Positions 45,674 through 58,640 of a stretch of DNA of 64,000 nt are shown piece by piece. Below the pieces are notes generated by a model. It made no database searches. It saw nothing but the letters and a program-made list of their open reading frames with translations, and was not told the origin of the DNA. This DNA is from Reutealis trisperma. Lineage: Eukaryota; Streptophyta; Magnoliopsida; Malpighiales; Euphorbiaceae. The first letter of the stretch is position 1; each line of letters starts with the position of its first letter. The DNA lies in the NCBI GenBank assembly GCA_947687605.1, contig CANTUT010000010.1:1065501-1129500 (forward strand), written 5' to 3'. The position numbers and the translations under genes are program-made.

Positions 45674-48603
45674 AGTATAATATTTTTTTATCATGCTTTA
45701 ACTTTGTAAAATAAAAAAAAAATTGTACAATGATTTTTTTTCCACAAAATAACTACCTGAATATAATTTTAATTGGAAAAAAAATAAAAAAAAATTAAGA
45801 ATAGATTCCATCAATTGATAAGTGAGTTTGTTTTTAAGGGCTAATTAAATTAATTACTACAACGGTTTATTTTTTTCACTTGCAAATTTCCTATTTTCAA
45901 CATGGATAATCCATTTTTATTGCACAGTAAAGCTAATCTATATGGAAAATTACATAATATATTTTACTAATAATTTAAAATTAAAAGAAAAAAAAGCCTG
46001 ATAATTCTTTTAAACACTTGATATATACATTCAATGGACAAAACAGGTGATGAAGTGGGTGATGAAATCTTAAATTGCCATTAATTTTGTTTGGTAAATA
46101 TGTGTATGCACTTAGCATTTCACAATTCAAATGGCGAGTGATGTGCTGCTTGCTTCCCCTAACAAAGCAATATGAATTAATCCCATGAACAAGTACATAT
46201 ATCATGCTTATGTTTGTGCATAAATTGCTAAAATTAAACTTTGTATTAAAAGCTAGTTCCTGAGAAGGCAAATAATAATAATAATAATAAGAGCGACATT
46301 AATTAATAGCCCTATATCTTTAGGATTCAAAGGAAAAAGATCTTGCTAAATTAAAATTGAATGATTTTTTTTATGCCATAAATGGATTTATCTTTTAGCT
46401 TTAAAAATTAAATTAAAAGACATATGCAAATTTAATATCATTATGAGATAAATATTTGGTCCCCAGAAAATAATATTATTATTTAGATCCACGATCATAT
46501 GATAATATACGAAAAATTAATTAATTAACATATATAAAACAAAACAATGACTTGATGAAATAATATACTTTTCTCAATCACTTGTGTTTCATATTCTGAA
46601 AGAAAACCCTAATAATACAGTTCAAGATTCTTTGCTATAACATCTCTATAAAGTTATTATTTAGAAGGGATATTGTTGAACTGAGTCAAGAATATCATGA
46701 ATTCTACAAACTACAGAGCTAAAGAATAAAATCAAGAATCTTATTTATTAGCAACATGGATAGAAAATCTTCAACTTGAATATGCATATGATCATGATCA
46801 TGATCATGACCAAATTAAAGGATCCCAATTCTGCTATACAGTCAACACTAAACAATTTATATGTAGATATATTCACTGAATTCACTATTAATGGTCCCCC
46901 AAAAAGGGAGTATTCTTCTAATTTGAAAGTGCCCACTAACCAGCAACTCCATTATTAACCCAACTTATCTCTAACTTATAAACCTAACTTCACACATAAT
47001 CATTGGAAAAATCTGTTTTCTGGTTCCTCTCTTTTTTACTTTTTTTTTTTCTTTGATAAATTATTGAAACCTAATTTTAGAGAAGTTCATGCACTTTATT
47101 CTATACATTATAGTATCAAACACAAACAATTTTAGGAACACCCACATGTTCCTGATAATGTGCATGTGCATATTCATATTAAACAAATTGTGCTTAATTA
47201 ATTATTAATTAATTGAAGTTTAATAATTAATTGAAGTATATAAACATACTATACCAACCAATAATTAATAATTTAAAAAAAAAAAAAAAGACATCGTTGT
47301 ATCGTTATATAACTAACAATAAGACAATGTTATGTGTATAACATTAATAAAACAAAAATATAATCGGTTTGAGGCATTAAGCACATTAATTCTTGATGTT
47401 ACTATAATTAATTAATACTATATATATATAATATGCATTCTGTTTAGGTTAATTAAACAATTAAATTGGCATCCCCACTTGCAATTTTGGAACTTGTGTG
47501 TGCTTTACTCATCAACTAAATGTTTATTATTGTCGTAAACTTTGCCTTAATACATAATTGATTTGGATGCGAATAAGTAATACTATAATATAATCATGCA
47601 ATTGATAAGGAGTTTTGGAAAACATCGGACATAATTAACCTAATAATTAATTAATTAATTAATTGCAATTTTGGTAGGTCCGTATTGCCCATATTATAAG
47701 GCTTTTTGTCTAAAAAGAGTAATAAATTACCCAGAAATTTGGCCTATTTAGAACTAATTATATACATTTATCTACACTATTAATGTTTCATTGGAGGGAA
47801 CCAGAGAAATTGGATTACTTCAAGTGGCTATATAATGCTATTTGGTTATATCATTGTTCAGAGTTCACATGCCTTTAGGCCCGCGCACACCAAAAAAAAA
47901 CAAAAAAAAAAGGCGTTTCTGATTAATAATTTTAATTCAGTCTTACTGTAATTATCTTTAAAATTGTGAGTTTAAAATATTTAATTAAAATCAACTTTAT
48001 AAAAAAATTTACTGAAGGAAAACTCAACACGCATGAACTATTTATTGATGCAAAGTATTTTTATCTAATATAATTAATTTACTTGTAATTTTCTAAACCT
48101 TTTTTATGATTTAAAAAAAGAAAGCTATAAAACGATTGATTGATTAGATTTTGAATTATACATCAAACAGTGTTAGTACTTTTCTGTCCAGTGAAATTAT
48201 TTTACTTTTTATTTGCAGCCTCGCCTAACTTTATTAGACCGAAATAGAAATATAATTCAATATTTTTAAAATTTTAGTTTTCTATCGTAGTCTTGAATGA
48301 AATTTTAATTCGATATTTCAATAAACTATAAAATTAACTTCTTCTTCTTTTTTTTTTTTTTTAATATACAATATAAAACTAACCATTTCGTTTGAAACTA
48401 ACTACAAAGAGGGATGGCATGATAAGACTGTTCCCGCATATTTTACAAAACTCAAACTCGATCTATTTAAAAAATAAAATATTCATTTTATTTTTCGCTC
48501 TGTTTCTAGGGTTGAATAGTGAGATAGAATATGATCGAATCGAATATATCCCTTTGTCTATTTTTTACTTCTTCTCTTCAAAAAAAATTTTGCATTATTT
48601 TCT

Positions 48604-48605
<2 letters not shown>
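45674..48605. other. Gene-poor AT-rich DNA
   Basis: No coding gene recognised. It contains a short hexamer repeat (ATGATC)n at ~46786-46810 and several TTAATTAA runs. Patches of mixed composition at ~46000-46270 and 46560-46960 have open frames under 100 codons without recognisable domains. Confidence 0.5.

Positions 48606-48670
<65 letters not shown>
48606..48670. repeat. (TA)n microsatellite, ~65 bp
   Basis: Uninterrupted AT dinucleotide run. A smaller one lies at 49743-49774. Confidence 0.95.
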
Positions 48671-48672
<2 letters not shown>

Positions 48673-49739
48673 CACACAAAAATTAAATTTTAAATGTTAA
48701 AAAAATATAAATTAAATTTATATAATATTTTAGAAAAATATAATATATATAATCGGATCGGATTATCATTATCCGAACGTAAACCGCAAATCTACCCTAC
48801 CCCATTTACTAAATGGGGTGAGTAATAAGGTTAAAACGAGGCAAATACTCAGACAGGCAGATAAAATTATTATCACTAACAATAAACTAACTTGAAACCT
48901 TATATATAACCTAACTATGATCTAAAAAAATAATTCAATTTAATGAATATAATATTTATAAATAATAATTATTATTATCAACGTTAAAATATAACTTTTC
49001 CTACTAAACAAAAGTTATTAAAAACTTTATGGGTTAAATAAAATTTAAATTAATTAAGATAAATTTAGCCTAATTTATCAGAAAGAAAATTAAATTAATC
49101 AATAAAAATGATTAACCAATATAAATAACTTTCAATTTATCAAAATATCTCACATACTCCTTAAGCCGCCAACCAACTATGCACAGCTCTAGTTGCTCCA
49201 CCAAAAACTAGGGAGCTGCAATATTGACTAAAAGATTCTTGCATTGTATACTACCACTTCAAGAGAAAGAAATTGTAAAAAATGTTATATGTTAATTAGC
49301 TCAAGCGAGCATGATCAAAACTAATTAACCTAATTAAATGCGAATAATGTATCTTAAAAACTAAACTTGATCGATTCCATACAGACTCTCCGTATGTATA
49401 TACACAGAACTTCAAGATTTGTCTAGCTGTTAATTACTAGATTGATCTGTTCCAGGTAAGAAAGTGACATAAAATATAAGATTTTAAGTTTAGGTATACT
49501 AGAAAATAGGTAATAAATTAATTGTTTATTTAAACAAAAAAAAAAAAAAGAATTAAGTTAGCTTAATTTGAAGTGCAATCATTATTTGAAAAAGATTTAG
49601 TCAGCTTTTAACTGATTCAGTTCAAAGATTTACTGTCAGCTAAGCAAGATCATCATCAAGACTTAATTCTCCCAAGAATATCCATATCCAGTCAACACTC
49701 ATATGAACTGGCATCAATGAGGATCGTGTCTAGCAACTA

Positions 49740-49777
<38 letters not shown>

Positions 49778-52700
49778 CCCATTTTTTCTTATTCAACAGC
49801 TATATAAATGGGCCACCATTAAGTACGTTAATGACATCTGCTGTGCATGAATACCATGCCCCATCTCTTCCCCCTGTGCATTGCCAATAGGTAAATGTTT
49901 GGACCAACTTCACCTCGTAAATTAAGATAAAGATCCGTTTTGATATGTGATCCCATGAGTTAATTTGAATTTGAGTTTTCGTTAAATTTTAAATATTCAA
50001 TTATTTTAAATGATTTGTTATTTAAATTAACTTTAAAAAATTTATTATTTAAAGGATAAAAATATTTTATTTTATTAGACTGAAAATATGATAGACTGTC
50101 TAAAAGACCACTCATTTATGGGATTGAGATATATATTCAATTAGCTAACCGACTCTCTAGAATCTAGAACTCGTCTGGCAAGGCATTAACTTGCTCTTAA
50201 AATTTGTTCTCATCCTCGCTTTTGAAGATCGTCTTCAAAAGGCTTTAAATGATAATTAGTTCATCCACTTTTATATCAAACTAATACTTTACGTTCTATC
50301 TAAAATTACCGAGTAGACTTGCCTAAATTTCATTGAGTAGACAATTGTAACAATTTTCATTTATTGATGTATAAGATGAAGCACATCAGAGTTAAGCACA
50401 TTTAGAACAGTATCTATTTGTAACGTTGGCTAAATGCTTGTATGCATGTATCAAGCAGGCTGACACTGAAAAGACTATCAATCTTATCAAGTTAGGCTGT
50501 TTGATCCTTGTCTTGGAATGCTGTCACTTGTATATCTACTTTAATCCAATAATAAAACTAAGTAAGTGTAAAAGAGAGGTTGACTACCATTAAAAAATAG
50601 CTTATTATACATTTTCTCATCTTCTCTTTTCTCACTAAAATTTCATTTTAAGATTAGTATAAAATTCAATCTTTTCTTTAAAATTCCTAATATCCATAGC
50701 TTCTAACTTAAGTATCAAAAGATTCTTGCCTTGACCTTCTAATATTGTTTATTTATTTTGCAACTCAAATCCATTTGAAGAATAGTTTAATATAATAATT
50801 TGATCAAGTTTATCAATTATAAACAATAATATTATATTACTAATCAATTTTTATATATCGCGCTAAATCTAATTATATATATGATTCAGGTAAAATAAAT
50901 CATTCACATTAATTAAAATTTAAAAAAAATATTAAGAGTATTCTCTTTTTTATTATTTAACGTCAAAAATTGATTTTTATCAAATAAGATGATGAAAAAA
51001 AAATTCAAAAGTCAAATTACTAAAAAATAATTATATGTTAATTAGTTATATAATAATATAATGAATTGTTAACTATATTAAATATACCCACATGTGTGAG
51101 TAGAATATAGAAGTGGGTAGTTGCAGGTGACTAATTCTAGAGGTATATAGTATTAGTTAAAGGAGATGTTCCTTCACAACCGAGCATGTGTTTCCCTACA
51201 ATTAGACAAGCTAATGTAATGTATGGAATGGACCCAATTAGGTCAGACGTGATAGATTTTCTACCGGCACAACACTGGATCACATTGTCCTAGGGTTTAA
51301 TCATGCTTAGACATTCAAACCCATTTCATAAAGATATGCTTTAGAAGCAAAATCACTAGAGTGGGGTTGTTTTTTCCTATGGTCAAATCAATCTCTTAAT
51401 GTTGATTTTAGAATTAGATTTTTGAACTTTAGACTAAAGGTCTCATGTATATTGGTAAATATGGTCTATCAATCTTGGCTGTGGACCCCTTAATTTGATC
51501 ATCACCATCCACATCCTTGTAGTTGATCAATTATGGACCATCGGATTGAGATATGAAATGGGTGTAATCTGTTGTGACACATCGATCGGTTGTGCAATGG
51601 ACCTACATGCATGTGAATTACACATGAATACAACTTTTATTTAGTGCATTTTGTTTGCCAATATGAACTAATTTAATTTGTAGAAATAACTGGGAAGTCC
51701 ATCAATTGACTTACTGTACTTGCATTAAAGTGTCTGTCATTGAACTGGCCATGGAAAAGACTTCAGGTTTTTTTTTTTTTTTTCATACAAAAAAAAAATT
51801 GTAATTGAAGGGTTGTAGAGAACCAAATTCTTAACTTTTGACATTATAAATTGAAATAGAAGCTCATTTATACACTATTTATCCAGTGATATCTAATAAT
51901 TTATTTGAAATTATTATATATGAGATGTTATTAAGAAAACAAAAATATTAATTAAAATAAATTGATTTAACTAGCAAAATAGGCTTGTTATCCACCTTAT
52001 TGCTAAACATTTTGAATTAACATTTAAAAGATAATTTATGAGTGTTTAAATAAAAAAAAGAAAGAAAGTGGGTTTTTTAAACTTTTAAGAAAAAAAAATA
52101 ATTTCTCTTAACCCGTAAAAAGAGTTTAACATAATCTAATTATGAAAATTATTATAAAAATAACAATTTCAAATTCATTTTTCTAACAACATTTGCAATA
52201 TGGTATTTCAGAATACTTTTTCCATTTTTCATGCTAAATATTAAGAATCGTGTTAAGGTTGAAGGGTTTAATATGGTAATGTGCGATCTATATACATGGC
52301 GAACACAATAGTGCATAAGTGCAAAACATAAGCTAGCTTAATTAATACTCTAACATCATATTAATAATTCAAATTTAACCTCAAAACTCATGTGTTAAAA
52401 TTAAAAAGTTTAACATGTTATAAGATCCTTTATATTGTTGTTTATTTTCAATACAAGATAATTACTCTAATACTAAATAAATGCTAAAAAGATTGTGTTA
52501 TCATAATTTATGATTTTTATAACTAATTGAATTGATATATACACTTAATATTGATAAGATTTAGCATGTACTTAAATTATTGGTAGATAAAAAGTCAAGT
52601 TCTGAAATATTTTGATTCCTCAATGGACGGCTTGTGACATGGAAAAGAAGGCTTCCAGATTAGGCAACTTAAGAACATAATCTACACGTATAAGAATAAT

Positions 52701-54470
52701 CCAGTTTTAATTAGTATTTTAATTTTGTATTTTTATTAATGTTGAACTTTGAAAGCTAATAAATTAATGAACATTTTGATAACACTGTCCAAGTCTAAGC
52801 TGACACTTTAGATAACGAAAGAAACAGCAAATAAATTGCTAGCTTTTTATTATTATTTTTTTCAAAAGATACTGCAAGTTCCCATAAAAGGAAAGTTGAT
52901 ATCAGTGAAGCATAGAACAAGGGTAGTGTATATAAGAGACATGAAATCAAAAGAATTGGCTTTTCTTCAAAGAAGATTGCAAGTTGTATATATGTTTAAT
53001 GCACAACTAATTTTTTCCTCTCCCTTCCAAAAAATAAATTACAAAAATGAATTTTCTAATAATTCTTATATCTCACAATCTCTCTTCTCAAAGGAAATTA
53101 ATTTCTTATATTTTTCTTTCTTAATGAATTGTTTATGTTTTTCTATTTCTAAATTGGATGATTACAAAAAAAAAAAAAAAAAAAGGCTATGTATTTATAC
53201 TTACATACTGGTTAAAAGATTAATGAACCATATTAATCTTTATCTTAACCATTAATAACTAATGGCTTATATTTATTTGTTAAATAAAGTAATGAATTGA
53301 AGTCATTCATTATCGGTTTTCAATGAATTTCTAATTAATTACACTCCAATATAATTAAAAGTTAATTCTGAAATTTTTAAATTGGTAAAGTACTAAAAAT
53401 ATGATGTTATTGTATTATTCTTACTTTAAATAATGATATTGCTAAATTACTCTCACTAATTTTGTTATTTATAATTTAAAAAAAATTATATATATATAAA
53501 AGATGGGAAGTGCAATAAATAATTTTAATAATTTTTTAATTACACTCTTTATTTCATAAATATTTTTTATAAAATTTTATGATTAAGATTAATAATTATA
53601 GTTTTATCAATGATAAGGACTAACATAATATAAAATTTAAGAAAAAAATTTATTAATCTATTTTAATCAAATTATAGTTGATTAGCGTCAATTAAAAAAA
53701 TATCAAAAGTAAAATAACATGTAATTTTATATGAAATTATATGTTTATATTATAAAATTATAGATTTTATTAAAAAAAATTTAGTACAAAACTAATTTTT
53801 AAGTTTATTTTAAATATTTTTTGTAGGCATTTTATATATTTTCTTTAATTTTAATTTGATTAAAATATATATAGAATTAAAATATTCATAAAGTGGAATT
53901 AATAGTTACAACTTGAACAACAGGTTATATGTTACCTGTTAATAATTTACTATAACAGGTTAAAAGGAATATGATAAATTATCTGTGAGACACCCTAAAA
54001 TTGGCTTTTTCTTAATTAGTATATAATAGTTAAAATAGCATATATGTCCTTTCTTATATATGCAAGAGAAAATCAAAACAATTTAATCCTTTAGCAAAAT
54101 GTGAGGCCCTCTAGACAAGTTTGAAGAAAATAAATTGAATTATATATATATATATATATACTAGTTGCTATATCACTTTTATAGAAAAATATATAAAGAT
54201 TAAATGCTCATATATAATTAACAAATTAACCCTTTATTTTCCCATTTTAAATAAATTTGTTATTATATTTTATTTTATTTACGTTGTTGCTATTATCTTC
54301 CACTATTTACTCATTAATCAAACATATAAGCTCGTTAGAAAAAAATAATAATAATATATTTATTTATAAATATAGATAAATGTTATTCAACTATCAATCA
54401 TTTACTTTCATGAAGTGAATCAAATCATTTTATTTATAAATAAATAAATAAATGTTGTTGATCCTCATCT
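48671..54470. other. Gene-poor AT-rich DNA
   Basis: No gene recognised in 5.8 kb. A region of more balanced composition at ~51100-51700 has no frame with recognisable coding content and no splice-consistent exon series that I can support. The 139-codon frame at 52836-53255 is AT-driven low-complexity sequence. Confidence 0.45.
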
Positions 54471-56010
54471 TTTTTTTTTTTTTTTTTTTTTGCCAAAGAA
54501 GAGATTAGTTAATTAAAATAGCAGGTTGTAGGCCCAAAAGTACAACAAAGACTTACATCCAAAGGGGAATCACAAATAATTAAGGATGTAAATGAGCTAA
54601 ACTGTTTGTGAATAAATCGATATTCGGCTCAATAAAAATTCGTTTATATTCAGATCACTTTATAAACGACCCAAATTTGAACCTTATTTTAAAGCTCGAT
54701 GACTAAATAAATCTAGTTTGAGCAAATTGAAACTTGACTCGATTAAATTCGTGAACTGTTTGATTATAAACTCGTGAATAAGTTCGCAAAAAGCTCGATT
54801 AATAAGCTCGTAAATAGCTTTAGTATTATTATTATTATTATTAACTTAATAATTTTTGTACTCCAACAAATATATTTTAACACTTTTATAAAATTTTTAC
54901 AAATTCAAATTGACTAAAATATATATATTCTTGATTAACATAACCTGATATTTTTATATTATATAAAATATTTTTTATTAATTAATATTTTTGTAATATA
55001 TTTAATGCTCAATTTATTATTATATTTTTTCACTAATTAGATGTTTTTACTTTTATATTAGTTTTAAATATTTTCATTATAGTAATTTTATTAAAAATAA
55101 ATATTTAAAAGTTGAGTATTTTGGTAAGTTATAAATAAGTTTTATAATGAGTCAAGCTCGAGTTTAGCTCGATTATAATTTATTAACATAATTTTCAAAC
55201 TCGATTTAAAATTCAAGCTCGAGTTAAAAAAAAAAATATGAACTAAGTCTAAATTAGTTAAAACTCGACTTGACTCAGCTTATTTACATTCCTACAAACA
55301 ATGGATTACGTATGGACTCATGGTCCAAAAAAATTCACTCATCAAAGAATTTTCAAACAAAGGGCTTAGAGCCCAGAGAAGTACAGCCCAAATATTGTAG
55401 AAAATTACAATAATATCCTTGTCAAATCCTTAACAGCCAGAGCCTTGGATCTGACCAGCAAAACCTAACATCTCCTATTTGAAAGAGCAAGCTGCCGGTT
55501 GCCAAGAGGGATAGGAGGCCAAGACTAAAACCAGGAGGACTAGATGAGGATCACCTCGCTAAATTGTACATTTATGGAGCCTCAAGTTGATCTATCACTA
55601 TCGGTCTGGATCAAGAACGCACAGACCAAGAGCCACTACATCAGCTAAAAGAAAACTTAAGATTAAATTCAAACCGCCACTCCCACCAACCAACTATTTC
55701 CCCTCCCCCAACTTTGTTCCTTCCACAGATGTGGAAAGAAAAGAAAAAGATAGGAGGGTCGAACTTGACCATAGATGTGAACGGCATCTTTGTTGTTAGA
55801 CTCCTCCTAATTATAGGCAAAAAAACCATTAAAAAACAACAAATCACTACGGGTGGCTAAAAAGTAAAATAGATAATAAAAATTAGCTAAAAAAAGGGTT
55901 TCCCTACTGGTGACCATGGCCACCTAGGGGAAACAACGTGACCAGCCCAGGCGGCACTAGCAGAGCTAAAAAACCCTAGCAGAGAAAACTAAAGAAAGAG
56001 AAAGAAGAGT
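54470..56010 (-). mobile_element. LINE-like retroposon (minus), poly(A) tail, split by a MITE
   Basis: On the minus strand the sequence runs from a TCTGCTAGGGTTTTTTAGC leader (~55980) to CTATTTTAATTAACTAATC...TTTGGC and a 22-base poly(A) (T run ~54470-54491). The leader and tail resemble the retroposon at 1317-2162. No reverse transcriptase is present, so it is non-autonomous or internally deleted. The 54581-55293 MITE lies inside it; without that, it is ~830 bp, close to the length of the 1.3-kb copy. The 5' end and target duplication were not resolved. Confidence 0.5.
54572..55302. mobile_element. MITE with GGATGTAAATGAGCT termini, 9-bp target duplication, nested in the retroposon
   Basis: The element (54581-55293) begins TAAGGATGTAAATGAGCT; its inverted right end is AGGAATGTAAATAAGCT. 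ACAAATAAT (54572-54580) and ACAAACAAT (55294-55302) flank it with one mismatch. The interior has many GCTCGA/CTCGAGTT repeats in both orientations, an arrangement common in this widespread plant MITE type. A 9-bp duplication suggests Mutator-like transposition. Confidence 0.75.
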
Positions 56011-56311
56011 ATTCTTCTAATTAAAAAATGTGTCATTATGGCCCATTTTATTGTGGACCAAGCAGTCCTAACATCCATCACGAATCTGAGGATAAATTAA
56101 AATGGACAAATTAGCGGGCCATAGTAAAACAGGCAGTGGCCCATGAAAAGGCCCGTAAAATGAATTGGCTTGATTAAAAAGCTGAGGATATTTTTGTTGT
56201 GGACATAAGCTTTGTTATTTGTCTTCAAATGGTCCAGAATATTGGATTGGATTTTTAATGAAAAGTGAAAATTTTTCACTCTTATTATTTTTTATTTTTT
56301 AAGAAGGAAGT

Positions 56312-56640
56312 TAGTTGTGTCTAGACATGTTCCAATCACGGGCCGGGCCGTTTATAGTTGAGATTGATTTTTCAAAATTTAAGTCCATTATTTTGATTAA
56401 ACTCAGCTGCATTCAAAAATATATAATTTTTTACATATAAATTTTTGAAGCTAGTCAAATTTATCAAGTAAAACTCAAAGAAATAATATTTTCAAATTCG
56501 TCCAACAAATAGTCAGACTTTTTCATGTTCAGACTCAGGCTGATCTAAGCAAAAAAATCTATGACCAAATCTGAAATTTTTTAGAAGAATTTGAGTGCAT
56601 CGAGCGGGTACTAGAACCCATGAATAAGTATAGTTGTGTC
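56312..56640. mobile_element. hAT-like MITE (family 3, copy B), 311 bp, with exact target duplication
   Basis: The element (56322-56632) begins TAGACATGTTCCAATCACGG with GCCGGGCCG following; the inverted right end is TATACTTATTCATGGGTTC. TAGTTGTGTC occurs exactly at 56312-56321 and 56631-56640; the last eight bases (GTTGTGTC) fit an 8-bp hAT duplication. Its right end matches that of the element at 29459-30021. Confidence 0.7.
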
Positions 56641-58640
56641 CTAACTTCCTAAAGATTAAAAATAAATAAACAAATAAAGGGAAATTTCAATGTTTAAAAG
56701 TGCGTTGATTGAAAATTAAGAAAAATAATGCTTTTATTTAAATTATGGTATTGTTAAATGAGTTTAAAAAAGTATTACTCAGGTTTAATTTATAAATTTT
56801 AAAATTATATCATAAGTGTCGATTTTTTTTATTTAAGGAATAATTTTTTTTAGAAAAAAAGTCATTTTTTAATATGTCATTTTTATTTATTTTTTCTTTT
56901 TTTTTTAGTTTGGTGTATTTTTATTTGCCATTTTGGATATTGCATATGATATATATGTAGGTATGTGGTTATTTGTTTAAAAAAAAAAAAAAGTCAATTC
57001 TTCTCAATGTGTTTTTATAGAATATTCTCCCTCTCTAATATATATATATATATATATGTATATATATCTAAAAGTAGTCGCTGTTTTTCTATTAACTAAT
57101 TCTCGTCGTCTCTTTTCAACTTTGAAGTAATTGATATGAAACTTGCACTAGACATCTAATTTATATAGAACTTGCACTAAACATCTAATTTAGATCGGAT
57201 GTTGTCCAAAGTATGGAAATTCTAGAGAGAGTAAATAGAATTATTAAAAATTTTAATGTAATTTTCACCCTATATGCAATATTTTCAATTTCAAATGAAT
57301 AACACAAATATAAACAGATAGAGTTAGAGAATACTCAGGTAAGTTTATAGTGGTTTGGAGGTCAAACACCTCTCCTATGTCCACTTCTCTCAAATCAAGT
57401 CAATTTGAGATTCTAATAATTGTATGGAATTGCATTCAAACCTTTGCAAGCTTAGTTATATGGGATTATATCCTTTAAAATAGATTTATGAGATTTCGCT
57501 CAATACTCTGTAAGTACAAAGAAATTTGTGATTAAAATCTCTCGTAGAACTTGAGTACAAGTTTGGTTAAAGATATAAATAAAACTCTCTAGCCTACAAT
57601 AAAAAACACTCAAACAAATAAATAGTTTAAGCTTGATGTTTTTAAAACATAATATGAAGAATTAAAGATGAAAATGAGAGATTTTTACTCTATAGCACTT
57701 GATTTTTCACTTGGCAAAAGTTCTAATTTTCATTTGAACCTTCTAACATGAATAAGAGTAATGAATATGACTGTTGGACTTATTACTTAAGCATTAACCA
57801 CTCTCTATGCTTTTCCAACAGCTAGAAAATTTTTCAAATTTTGCTTGATGTGATATGTTCATGTCGGTGAAGATTTGAGTTATTGCGGTGACGTACTGAA
57901 TTCAAGGTGGTGATTGAATATTTGAAAAATAGCTTGAATTTTTTGGGCCTTTTTCATGCGGTGACTTTTCATGTCACAACGGTGAAGCTTGAAAGTCAAG
58001 GCAATGAACTTAAAATTCAAGGTGGTGAAATTGACCAGGAGCAATTCATGAGATTACTGCCTAATTTTCAAGGCCATGAACCATGGTAAACGGTAAAGTA
58101 CTTCCCTTTCAAATTTACTGCAATCAAGGGAATGACTATCATTCAAATCCATGAATCACCAAAAGGCTATTACTTAAATAAAACACATCTAAAAGGTAAT
58201 GGGGTGAAATTATCAAGCTAAGCCCATTACTTTTAAATATAAAGCAGGCATATAAATGTAATGTCAAGATATAAAATATAATTGCATTATTCTCACAAAT
58301 TCAATAAATTTAGGCTTAATTAAACAAAGTCTTAGAATTATCAAAATATAGAGGAGACAACAATATCAAGTGAAGATTTGGTGGTGGTGGTGGATGGCTG
58401 TAATCTCTCTTGGTCTCTCTCTCCTATTCTAATAAGTTAATTTATAATGCGAGTTTAGTGCTCGATATATATATATATTTGTGTGTGTGTGTGTGAACTC
58501 TTAATTTTATACCCTCATTATCTAACTATAGCCTTAATACTTGCTAAATTTAACGCATTACACGGACTTCATTTACATTGCCAGCAAATATCCAAATTTT
58601 CCAAACTCCATATTAATAACCAATCTCTAAAAATAAATGA
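56641..58640. other. Intergenic DNA with an irregular CGGTGAA repeat
   Basis: 57300-57700 has repeat-like mixed-composition sequence (GTTTATAGTGGTTTGG, then CCTATGTCCACTTCTCTC) of a kind often dispersed in plant genomes, class unresolved. At 57860-58090, CGGTGAA/AAGGTGGTGA words recur every ~20-45 bases (ATTCAAGGTGGTGA at ~57899 and ~58014). No gene supported. Confidence 0.4.

Noticed and set aside
48392..48700. 102-codon plus-strand frame
   Set aside because: Half of it is (TA)n translation; the rest has no similarity known to me.
52836..53255. 139-codon plus-strand frame
   Set aside because: Low-complexity Phe/Tyr/Lys/Asn product in AT-rich DNA; no domain.
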